DNA of 64,000 nucleotides from Microbotryum silenes-acaulis (taxonomy: Eukaryota; Basidiomycota; Microbotryomycetes; Microbotryales; Microbotryaceae). Shown piece by piece: positions 49,370-59,600 of this stretch. The stretch's first letter is position 1. Every line of letters begins with the position of its first letter. The notes under the pieces are model-generated. The model searched no databases and was not told where the DNA came from. It worked only from the letters and a program-made list of their open reading frames with translations. Made by a program: the position numbers and the translations under genes. The stretch covers positions 620,001-684,000 of the forward strand of contig QPFY01000015.1 of the NCBI GenBank assembly GCA_003665825.1. The letters run 5' to 3'.

Positions 49370-49860
49370 TGCCTCGCCTCAGCAAGCTTCAGCGCTTCAG
49401 GAATCAGCACTGCTCTGCACTGCTTAGCCCGCCCGTAACCGCCTGGGCTTGCCTGGGCGAGACGTCCCAGTTTTCGCCCGGCGCCAAAATCGCTTTCAGG
49501 ACGAGTAATGGCCATTTTGGGGACGTTTGTAGACTAGCTGGAGTTCAAATTTTCATTCTCACTAGGTGCGGCGGCGCGCGCCACCTCCCACCGTAACCGT
49601 TGACCCGCTGCAATGTGATGTACTTTGCTGCAACAGCTGCGGTACTGTTGAGTAACGGAAGCCTAGTGGTTGAAGTCGGGAGAGAAGCGCGCGACGACGA
49701 TCAAATGTACAGAGCCTTCATTTCATCACTGAACTCTTTTTTTGTTCTCTGGGAGCCCGATGATGGGCTCAGACCGTCGTCGAGACCCGCGTCGAGTGTG
49801 GACCTTTTCACGGGTGCCTCCCGACATCGACATCCCTCACCTGCAATTGCCGGAGCTTCA

Positions 49861-50376
49861 CTATGGAGCTTTGAGATAACTCTTCATTTCAACATTATCC
49901 GCTTCTCCGTTCTCAGTCTGATGAAGCAAAACTCTGACACCGTCCACATTCGTTGCTCGGGACAACGCGACATACAACTGGCCGTGAGAAAAGACGGGCG
50001 TCTCCAGACACACTCTTACCTGCGCGAGTGACTGCCCCTGCAACTTGTTGAACGGCATAGCCATTGCCAGCCGAATCGGAAACTGCGTCCGATGCAGAGT
50101 GAACGGAAGCTCAGCTGATGACCCTGTCTTCAGCGTGATCCGTGGCAACAAAACGGGCTGTCCAGCATGATCTCCTGTGAGATTGATGGCCTCGAGCACG
50201 CGGGTGTGTAACCGAGTTGACAACAGTCTTGTGCCGTTGCACAGCCCCGCGGCGGGGTCCAAGTGCCTGAGGAGCATGACGGGACCTCCCACTTTGAATT
50301 TTGCAGCGTGCAACGCCATCCCGGCGATGTTGAGACTCTGAAGGTAGCTCCTCAACAATCCCACACCAAAGAGCAC
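49861..50376 (-). pseudogene. Helitron-type PIF1 helicase C-terminal remnant
   Basis: An open frame of 171 codons matching the end of Pif1-like helicases carried by Helitrons: KVGGPVMLLRHLDPAAGLCN, GTRLLSTRL, LPFTLHRTQFPIRLAMAM, NKLQGQSL (helicase motif V region, normally NKSQGQ) and FSHGQLYVALSRATNVDG (motif VI). The Walker A part and the whole Rep nuclease domain are absent upstream, and no start is needed, so this is a 5'-truncated fossil. It sits just left of the pogo-like element. Confidence 0.85.
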
Positions 50377-50903
50377 AGTTCAGGAAGTTACTTACTCAAA
50401 TCCGTAGCTATGCTGCATGCGGCAGCCATTTCTTGAGAAAACTTGTCCCGTATTCGTTGCAGAGCTACGACGACCGCTTCGGATGTCGCGAGCTCGAGGT
50501 GGCGATGGGATGAGGTGCGATGGGTAAGGTGTGAAGAGCAGGAGGGAGAAAGATGGAGAAGCCTGCGCCTCAGTTTAAACCGGGCTCATAGAATGTCGCG
50601 GCAGGCCGCGGAACGTCGTGGAGTGAAGCCCAGTGTCGGCAAGCCGTGACACGCTGGCGGGGTCCCTAACTGGCCGACACTACCCGAAGTCTGGCATAGA
50701 TTTCGGCAGTGGCAGGAACTGGATGATTGAAGGAAATACGCTACGATGTGGTAGACACGCAAGACAGGTCGTTTCAGTCTGCTTCGGGAAGCAGAGAGTC
50801 ATGTGCCAGGCTGCTTTGATGGAAAATGGAACCTCGGCGAACGTAGGCGAACGTAGGCGAAACGGCCTGTGCTGTGGCTGGCCGACCCATTCTGAAACAG
50901 CGC

Positions 50904-50930
50904 TACAGTCAGACCTGAGAAAATTTATAT
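50904..50930 (+). repeat. Left terminal inverted repeat with TA
   Basis: TA followed by CAGTCAGACCTGAGAAAATT and TATAT. Pairs exactly with 53786-53812. Confidence 0.93.
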
Positions 50931-51251
50931 CGCCCAATATTATACCTGTCAAAATTTATGGACTTTTCAATCTCCCGACTTTTTTGGCTGACAGAAGCTG
51001 TCCAATCTTATACCTTATAATTTATGGGTTTACAGGTCAAATTATAAGATAAGAGAGAGAGCCGGAAATGAGCGATTGATCAGGAATTGGCCTCCTTCGG
51101 CGTTCTTGTTGACGAGCCGCCTGCTGGAAGAGTCCGAAATGCCCCGAAACAGCCGAGAAGCGAGCACAGGAGAGCAAAGGCGGCGGTTGACACGTTGACA
51201 GGCTAGTCGCGACGTGCTTCTCTCTCCTCTTCCGCCGACAACGACGCCGAA

Positions 51252-53506
51252 ATGAACATCTTCACAATCCGAGAAGCCCTCATCAAAAATTCCTCTTCAT
51301 ATCATCATGTTCTCATTGCCTTCCCGGAATTTGAGGATCGTCATGGTCAACTCACCGCCGATCCTCAATTCGCCCCCTATCGCGCCGAATGGGACGCGTA
51401 TCGCAAGCACCTGGTCGAACTCGAAAGGGATGGACCTCTCCCACCGGTAAGTTTTCATTTACATACTGATCGCTTGCTGCATTGCAGACCTTCTGATGAT
51501 GTCTGTGGCACCTTCACAGCCGCCTCTGAAGCCTTGCCGAGAGGAGTCGGGCGCACGGGCCGCCGCGAATGAGGTCACCATGCTCGACCTGACCTCGTCG
51601 CCTCCAAAAAAATCGTCAACAAAGCGAATCCCTCAAGCCCTCTCTCGACATACAAAGGGCTCGACTTCAGCCTCGACCTCGTCTCAAAAGGCTAAGCCCA
51701 AGCCTCAAAAGCTTGGACCGAAAGCGAAGGGCGCGGCGACCACCGCGCAGATTGTCAAGGTCCTTGAATATCAAAAGCGTCACGGCACAAGTACGGCCAC
51801 CGTCAAGTATTTCAACAATTCGCCAAAACACCGAGACATCCCGATCTTGAGCCAGCCAAAGCTCACGCAATGGCGCAATGGCGCAAAAAGGAAGACGAGC
51901 ATCGCGCCCTTCTCGAAAGCGGTCAAGGAAGCATGAGGCGCAACAACAGCGTCATGCACCCGAACCTGGAAAAGGCGCTGGCAATCTGGTGTACTCAAGC
52001 TCTCGAGCAGAACACCACCATCACCACCGATGTATTGCGCCTGAAAGGTCAACAACTTGCCGACAAACTCGAGATTCGGGATTTCGCCTTTTCGAACGGC
52101 TGGCTTCAGGGCTTTAAGAAAAGGTACTCGCGTGATTCTTGTTCCAGTCAGCCGTTCTACATTGTCTGAATTTCCTCTTTGTGAATCTAGACACAATCTT
52201 CGCTCTTACAAGTTCCATGGCGAAGGCGAGAAGGTCGATGCGAAAACGCTCGAAGAGGAGCGCAAAAGAGTCGTCGATCTTACGAACAAGTACGACCCAA
52301 GTGATATCTTCAACATGGACGAAACCGGTCTCTTCTACGCTATGCGTCCGTCTACGGGCCTTGCTCGGAACGGTCGAAATGGTGTCAAGATGAATAAGAC
52401 TCGCATCACCTTCGCTTTCACGGTCAACGCCGACGGATCGGAACGGCTCCCTCCCTTCATCATTGGTAGCGCGGCGAAGCCTCGTAGCTTCAACAAAAAA
52501 CCAGCCAGCTACTATAATCATTATTATCGATCGAACAAGAAGGCGTGGATGACTGGCGAGCTTTACGTCGAATGGTTGAAAGCCCGGGATCTCGAGCTTC
52601 GCAGCAAGGGCCGAAAAGTGCAACTCTGGCTCGATAACTTCTCGGGACACACGAGGGATGTTGATTCCATCACCAACATCGAAGTTCATTACTTTGCACC
52701 CAATATGACGTCAAGAATCCAGCCGCTCGATCAAGGAATCATTGCGAACTTCAAGGCAAACTATCGCAGAAGGTGAGTCCCGAGGTTTGAGACTGTTTTC
52801 CAACCTATCTGATCAATGATGATGCACTCTGCTTGATAGGTTCATCCGTAATGCTATTGCAAGGTTCGACGATGGTCAAACCGGCGACGATATCTACGCA
52901 ATCGATCAGCTTCGAACGATGAATCTTGCGAGACAGGCGTGGAACGACATCCGCCCCGAGACGATTGCCAACTGCTGGCGCCATGCTCAAATCTTGTCTG
53001 ATCGCAAGAACAAAGGATCGACCGACCATACACCTCTTCCCAACGGTCGCGGGCCTCTCGATGGCGATCGCGGCATCATCAACGCGATGAACGCTCTGAA
53101 GACGGCGAACGATGAGCTGGTCGAAAAGGGGATAGTTACGAGCAACGAGAAGATGAGTATCCACTTTCTCGTCGATGTGGATACGGAGAACCTTGCTGGT
53201 GGGGCTGAAATGACCGATCAGGAGATTGTGGACCTGGTCATTGCCGAAGAGTTGGAGGAGAATTGCGAGGGAGAAGGAGGAGAGGAGGAAGCGGAGATAG
53301 AGCTCCGACCGGCGGAGCGAACGACGCTGAAGGAGGCAATCTCAGCGCTTGATGTTTTCCTTAGGTTTGCTATGAATGGGTACTCAGGTCCAACGTATTT
53401 GATTTCTTTTGAGGACGAGGCTAGGAGGATTCGCAGGACTCTTGTTGCCCAGCAGGATGCCGCGAGGATTCAGACGACAATGACTTCGTATTTCCAGCGT
53501 CAGTAG
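51252..53506 (+). pseudogene. Pogo/Tigger-type transposase, frameshifted by an 8-base duplication
   Basis: Transposase of the DDE_1 type with a CENP-B-like DNA-binding region. Start MNIFTIREALIKNSSSYHHV at 51252; introns follow DGPLPP and FKKR, and precede RFIRNAI. The DNA-binding part is IVKVLEYQKRHGTSTATVKY and EKALAIWCTQALEQNTTITT; the catalytic part has DIFNMDETGLFYA (first Asp), QLWLDNFSGHTRD (second Asp) and IQPLDQGIIANFKANYRRR (third acidic region). The C-terminus is acidic (EEEAEIELRP) and ends SYFQRQ at 53506. At 51867-51882 the word GCAATGGC occurs twice in tandem; one copy gives the family-like LTQWRKKEDEHRALLESGQG, two copies shift the frame and end at KAVKEA. All other regions read open, so the inactivation is recent. 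Confidence 0.85.
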
Positions 53507-53609
53507 GTCAAGATATTTTTTCTTGGAGCTTTCAAAACTTGTTAGATGTCATCATGCCTCAGTAGAGGCCGTACATTGGCTGCAATTCAGTAATTCGGGC
53601 CTTCTGAAT

Positions 53610-53631
53610 CCCCCCCCCCCCCCCCCCCCCC
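53610..53631 (+). repeat. Poly-C run, 22 bases
   Basis: Uninterrupted C tract inside the pogo-like element, downstream of its gene. Prone to length errors in sequencing. Confidence 0.9.
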
Positions 53632-53785
53632 TCAAAAGTCAATGTATCGACTCAAACGATGCACGAAAATTCTTGATTTGATGTAGGAAGCTCAAAAACG
53701 GAGTTTCAGGTCATAATGTAGTGATCTGAAGCCGAACTCTCCAAGCCTATACCTGTCTTAATTTGGGAAAATTCGTCCACCGAAA

Positions 53786-53812
53786 ATATAAATTTTCTCA
53801 GGTCTGACTGTA
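53786..53812 (-). repeat. Right terminal inverted repeat with TA
   Basis: Exact reverse complement of 50904-50930. Confidence 0.93.
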
Positions 53813-54100
53813 TCATGATGTCGGAGGCAGCGCCTCGAGCGCGAAGACGCCTGTGGGTGATCGGAAGTGGCTCGCAGCCGCGTGTGCCCGCCGGGCAAAA
53901 TTAGCGCAAGGCCTGACGTCAGCCCGCAGGCCGCTGCCTCGCAGCAGGCTCTACTACTGCCCGATCGAAGGCCTCGGGCGCTGCAACCCGTTTGACTGAC
54001 GCCTAGTGGAACGGTGGAACGTACGACGGGTTCAATGGATCACGATCGTCATGAGTGGTTTGCGTGTGCTCTTTGGGCATCTTTATCAAGACGGGGGCTT

Positions 54101-54508
54101 TCAGCCTTTCCCCGTGACCTCCTGGGCTTCGATCATGTCGACAGCGAGGCAAAATTGACGGATTCGTGATAGAGCCGCGTGCGTTGGATCAAACGCCTTC
54201 TCGTGTACGAGTTCGTGTTCGACGACATTCACAATGGCAGGACCGCACGAGAAGGTATCTTGTTGTTGAGGTGCCCTTGTCGTCGTACCGTGATTCACAT
54301 CGATGTTGAAATTAAGTACTTTGAAAAGTGCCTCCAGCGCGTTTAGAGCGGCGACCGTGAGCTTCCTTGAGGAAAGTGAATTGTGGGGAGCGTCCGTCCT
54401 CCTTCGTATACTGGCGGGGCTTGAAGAGCGGAATCTCTTTTTCCAAGTTGGCCAGAAACTTTTTGACGGAAGATGAGGATGATGACATGATGAAAGTGTT
54501 CGCGTCAA
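54101..54508 (-). pseudogene. Ulp1-type cysteine protease remnant
   Basis: C-terminal frame with LTVAALNALEALFKVLNFNI, then PQQQDTFSCGPAIVNVVEHE, the Gln/Cys active-site block of C48 (Ulp1) proteases, here usual in transposon-borne copies. The upstream His and Asp segment is not visible in frame; a neighbouring frame (54312-54566) reads SSVKKFLANLEKEIPLFKPR, suggesting a frameshift or a further exon. No complete gene. It lies 290 bases beyond the pogo-like element and may belong to a different, older transposon. Confidence 0.6.
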
Positions 54509-55128
54509 CGCGACTGCGAGCCGGCGGCCGGGCGTGGGTCCGAGTGCCGCAAGGAGTCGCTACCACCCAGGTCGGCCGGGAACCATGACGTCGTTAGCAC
54601 CCACCATTCTCCATGACTTGTTCCAAATCCCTCGACTGAACGGACATCGTGTTCGCTGTCGAGGGGTGTGTTGTGCCCGGGATTGTCAAATGGGCAAACG
54701 AAAGAGAGGGTGGGGCTCCGCTAAGGCGCCAGGGCCGCTCCAGCTGGCTCCTCTCGCCTCCTCTCGCCTCCTCTCTCACAACCGGTCGGTCTCAGCCACC
54801 GCTCCCGGCACGGCCGGAGCCACCCGCAAGCCGCAGACAAGCTCCGAGGGACCGAGTCGCCCCTCGGAGGCTGCTCGGCCTCGTACGCGATGTGAGCTTG
54901 AGAATGCAAGAAAACATAGTTATGTGACACAGGGGTGGAAACCCACTGTACAATGATCAGCCCTGTAGACCGGAGTACTATCTGCGACCGAACGTGGCTG
55001 ACAACCATCGCTTCCGTATGGCAGCAAATTTATTCTGCTGTAGTGCGACCTCATCCGGCCCGTACGGCATCCCTGCGTGTGCCATTTTTATTTTTTATTT
55101 GATAGACTTCATTAACAGCATAATTATA

Positions 55129-55227
55129 TTAATACCTAGAAATCTTCGGAAAAGTCGGAGGGAATGCTGTTACGCACACTGGCAGAAGCCAGTAGTGTAG
55201 GACTCATTGACCCTGAACCAGGATCAA
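55129..55227 (-). repeat. Dispersed repeat family R2, copy 2
   Basis: Inverted relative to 48860-48958, with conserved TAATACCTAGAAATCT, GGAAAAGTCGGAG and TAGTGTAGGACTCATTGACC. The two copies face each other across the pogo-like element, separated by about 6.2 kb. Confidence 0.75.
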
Positions 55228-55264
55228 CCATACCCACTAAAACCCCCTTTGTATGGCTCGTCTT

Positions 55265-55560
55265 TATAGAGCCATAGAGCGATCCCTATTGCTCCCATAT
55301 CGCTGCACGCCGGCCGCCGTAGGGCACCCAAACCCCGAGGCCTGAAGGATATTCCCGATGGCCGCCCTATGAAAGCACTACGGTGACCGTATGCGCGTGC
55401 TAGGGGGAAATCCTTATGGCCCCGCCGTAGGGAGGCGCTAGGGAAGCCCTACGGAGGCCTTAAGGATTTTATTCTTATCGAGGCATTACAAAATACCTTA
55501 TGGAATCCCGAAACTTGCCGTAAGGGCCTCATAGGGCAAAAGCTTCCTTATGCCCTCCAT
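55265..55560. repeat. Cluster of CC-N-TA-N-GG palindromic words
   Basis: About a dozen short words of the form CCGTAGGG, CCCTATGA, CCCTACGG, CCTTATGG, CCTTAAGG and CCGTAAGG are packed into 300 bases on both strands, with GGAAGCCC/GGCAAAAGC spacers. No ORF. Its nature is unknown; could be element ends or a structured RNA/DNA. Confidence 0.5.
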
Positions 55561-55756
55561 AATTTTCGCGCGCGCATGTGTAGATTAGAGTATAGTAGAT
55601 TCCCAGTCTCCCGAAAGTCAGAACACTGGTGCCGTGGCGAGACGAGTCACGGCGTGGCGTGATTGTCGAGTCATCGACCAAGAGATCATCGATCAAAGCC
55701 TAACATCGGTAACACTACCTCTTTGCATATGATGGAGGTACCCACCATACCCCGCT

Positions 55757-55992
55757 GCTTCATTCAGCAAGCACGCCAACGCTTCACTGACTTTTCGGGC
55801 TCTTGTAGCCCCACCCCCACTCTTGTGCGGATCGTAGATCGAGTCGCCGTCGCTGGCAGCGGACTCCCGAGCACAGCCTCTGTCGCGCCTGCATACGTGT
55901 GCATATGGGTGCACGCATGCGCAAATAAGTGAAAAAGCATGTCGTTCATTCTTGTCTCATTAGCACGTCTCTGCACGACATTGAACAGCTGG
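55757..55992 (+). repeat. Dispersed repeat family R3, copy 2
   Basis: Direct copy of 38690-38910. Shares TCGCCGTCGCTGGCAGC and flanking blocks; ends with CTCTGCACGACATTGAACAG (the other copy reads CTCTGCAAGACATTGCACAG). Confidence 0.75.
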
Positions 55993-56680
55993 AGACTTGC
56001 CAGGTACGTGAAAACAAGCCGTCGCTCCTTCGTCCTGAGCGAAGCGAGCCATCGGACTTATCGTGGGTCAGGGCGCGTTCGCCGCTCGCGATTTCGGCGT
56101 TAAAGATCATGACATCAGGTACAACGCACGCGAACTCCAACCTGTGTAGCTACGCAATACTCTTCCTACTCGATGCTCTTTACATTTATTTTCAAGTTGC
56201 AGTGGAACAGTACCTGCTCATCGTGGTAGTATTGATAAATGCGAACCGAACAGGTCGTTTTGCCTCAGATGTTCCGGCAGCCTGATCGGAGATCGACCCT
56301 CGCGCCAACCTAGAGCATTGGGTACCTGGCCCCTATCTAGGTACAGTGACCTGTGCCTTGGAAGATAGGCATCTAAGTTCGATGTTGGGTAAGTTAAAAA
56401 TTTGGCCTATTTGAACCCTCAACCGCAGTCGTTCTTGAATCCGTGGACTAGCGCTGTCGACTGCTTCGGCGGTCGCTTCGGACCATCCCAAGGTCTCCGA
56501 GTCGCCATCTCACCGCGCGCACGATCTCAAACTCGGTAACGCCCCGGACCAGGGCTATGGTTGCGGAGCTGATGATTGCAACCACACAGACCTACGTGTA
56601 TTTGTTCCATGTAGACTGAGTACATGACAAGGACCAATGAGCTTCCTAAAATTCAGGGCAATATTCGCACCGTTGAGCGC

Positions 56681-59600
56681 TCACGGCCGCTTGCCCGGAG
56701 CGGATGGTTTCTGCAGGTAAGGAGGAACGTCGAGTCAAGTGACGTATTCTCAGCCCCTACATCAGTTTGAATGAGCAATGCTATCCGGAAAGAGCGTAAC
56801 AGGTCTCACCTTTTTAGTGATGAACATCGAGGGTTTGGGTTTGCGTCGGGCAATAATCGACGGCGTCGGCGTTGGTAGTGCCGACGTTGCTGACGCTGGA
56901 TGCGACGTGGTTGTCTGCGAGCCAACGACCTCCGCAACAGGACGAGATTTCGTTTCATCCGACTTGGCATCGGTACCCCTTGCACTGTTCTCGTCCAGAC
57001 TAGCTTTAACTTTCTTCGGAGAGTTACTAGGCGATGGTAGCGAACCGCGGCGCTTGATGCCATGGATCTTCGACGAGGAACCCGTCGCTCCACTACCTTG
57101 CTTCGATGGCCGAACCAAGGCGTTGGGTGCCCCTTCTGCAACGATGGCACGAGCCACGGAGGTGTGAGGCTTGACGGTCGCACGGATCGTCGGAGGTTTC
57201 GACGGTTGCAGGGAGCGAAAGAAAGCCGGGTCGACCTATATCACAAACGCCGCCAAACGTCAGCATCCTCGCTCAAGACCCCGTACGAGAGAAACGTGTA
57301 CTGACCTGTGTCATCAAGCCTCGAGCTTCAGCATCCGCAACGAGGTTGCCCCAATACTCGTTAGACCGCAGTTTGTTCGAGTCGCCAAGAATGAAGAGTG
57401 ATGAGCGGGCACGCGTCAGAGCGACGTTCATGCGCCTGCGGCATGTGTGGCTCATGAATTAGCAGGTTGCCCTACCTGCCGCACGCGTCAAAAACGTACC
57501 GTGTATTGGCCAAGAATCCTACACCACTATCTACACTCCCTCCACGGACGCAAGAAAGAATGATGACGTCCTTTTCTTGCCCTTGAAAGCCCTGCAGGCG
57601 TGCAGGCGTGCAAATAGAAGTCGCGAAACATCAGCGACAGCACACCGACACCGGGTCAGACGCCGGTTTACTCACGTCAACTGTGTTGAAGGAAATCTTG
57701 GACAGGATGTCGTCGCCGAACCGACGGCGGAAAGTTGTCTTTAGTTCCCATACTTGACCCTTGTAAGGGGTGACAATACCGATACGATAGTTCAGGTCAA
57801 CGTGCGGGTATTCCCGTATGATACGTTCATAGATCGCAAGGGCCGTCTGGGCCTCTTGGGGGTTCGTCCACGAATGGTGACGACCGGCAACCTCGGTGGC
57901 GTTGCGGACATGAAAGAACATGTACGGTGGGAACAAAGAATTGGAATGCCATGGCTGTAGCGTCTTCTTCTCCATCCCCTCGCCATCCAGGAGTCGAGAT
58001 TGGTAGAATGCGGCCGAGGGGAACGCCGATATGTGCGGATGCATTCGATATTGGATGCTGCATCGCATACGAGTCCGGGAATTGAGCTCATTTCAGCGGC
58101 CCCAGATAGCACGCCATCCTCAAAAGCTCACCTCAGCAAGTGTGGCCCTCGTCCTTGCTCCATCATGCGAACGAACAGCGATCGATCATAGCCCGCATGC
58201 TTGGCAGCGTTGGAGATAACGGTCGGCGGCAACTGCAACGGATCTGAGGGGTCAAGACGTCCGCTTCAGTTCAGATTTCATGTTCCGGGGAAAGCACAGA
58301 AATGCTCGTGCAGCAACTGACCCCCGACAAGGATGCACCGACGACATCCGTACTTTAGCGGAATTAGCGAACTCAGTTCGATCGATTGCGCAGCCTCGTC
58401 GATGATGACAGTCTCAAAGTCGAATGGCAACTGGGCCATATAGTCATGACCCGAGCCCGAAAGTGTTGCACATATGACGTCCGCATCGGAGAGGACCTGC
58501 GTCCGCATCTTGCGTTGCTGCGCATCCAGCGCGCGGCGAGATTGTTGCGCCTTGTCCTTTTCGGCATCGAGGCGTTGCGAGATCTCGTTGATCTGCGATT
58601 TGGTCGTCTTGAGTTGATACCGCAGTTCCTCACGCAAGACGTCATTGTCGTTCACGGCTTGCAAAGCCGCCAGCTTCTCATCACGGGTCGCGCGAAGCAG
58701 GTCGACCTCGGCGCGCATCGACTGCATCCTCCTTTGCGAGTCGTTCGCTGCGTCGGCCGCGCTGACGCCTCCACTCAGCGCGCGTTCGACGAGTTCGTCA
58801 AGAAAGATGTCTTTCACAGAGATGTCGACCGCGGAGTCGCTGCCGATACGCACGACTTTTGGCACGATGAGGCGCCCACTCGAATCGCGAATGCCGTCCT
58901 TGAGTCGCTTGGCGACTTCGTCAACTGCGGCGTTACTAGGAGCACACAGCAAGATCTTGGCGAGGGGTTCGCAGTGGGCCTCGCTGGTCGGTTGTCCAAC
59001 CACGATCGGCGCTGCAACTCGAGGTCTCGAATCTATAAACGCTCCGATGAGACCAATGATCGTCTTGGTTTTACCCGTTCCAGGAGGACCTTGTATGAGA
59101 CTGAACCCGGACGTCTGCAAGGCGCCTTGTATCGCCTTCGCCTGTGGCTCGTTGACCTGGTATGCCGAGATCATCCGGCTCAGATTTCTCGAGTCATAAG
59201 GGACGGGAGGTGGTGCTCGTGGACTGATAATTTCGCGGAATAAGTCCAAGTAGCGGATTGACTGAAGTGCTGCGTACTCGCGGTGGATCGTACTCAAACT
59301 GTGTACGACACGTCAAATACTCAGTCGGTTTGAGCCAGGCATCGAAGGCCATCTTTTAAGGACTGAGCAGGGACGTACGTATACAACTTGAGGATCTGCC
59401 ATTGCGATCTTGCTACCAGACCTGGTCCCGCGTCGGTCGTGTCGTTCCCAAGTTGTGTGCGTAGCGTCGCCTCGAAAAATTCGCGCTTTCGCGCAAAAGC
59501 CTGAACTTTGGCAAGCGTTTGATGGTGCCCTTGCCGAAGGAGCACGAGATCGGTATCGAAGAAGAACGTGCCTGGTGGCACATCGGCATGGTCGATCGTG

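Larger units (their letters stand above)
47909..49860. other. Repeat-rich intergenic, edge of the transposon island
   Basis: No gene. Contains a region of TTTGGACATTTT-like words (48251-48350 and again at about 49300), an inverted pair of about 30-base arms (48211-48240 and 49339-49369), repeat R1 copy 2 (48451-48579) and repeat R2 copy 1 (48860-48958). GC-rich satellite-like words (GCGCGCGC) occur at 49139-49180. Confidence 0.6.
50904..53812 (+). mobile_element. Complete pogo-like (Tc1/mariner superfamily) DNA transposon
   Basis: About 2.9 kb element bounded by matching inverted ends: CAGTCAGACCTGAGAAAATT on the left (from 50906) and its reverse complement ending at 53810, continuing for about 25 bases. 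Each end abuts TA (50904-50905 and 53811-53812), the TA target duplication expected of this superfamily. Both ends also share a subterminal ATACCTGTC word. It contains one gene, 51252-53506, for a pogo/Tigger-type transposase. A run of 22 Cs lies near its 3' end. Confidence 0.92.
54600..56680. other. Repeat-rich intergenic
   Basis: No gene supported. Holds repeat R2 copy 2 (55129-55227), a cluster of short palindromic words (55265-55560) and repeat R3 copy 2 (55757-55992). The last 700 bases before the SEN1 stop are unremarkable. Confidence 0.55.

Noticed and set aside
58386..59243. 285-codon plus-strand ORF opposite SEN1
   Set aside because: Antisense shadow of the conserved helicase core; no motif of its own.
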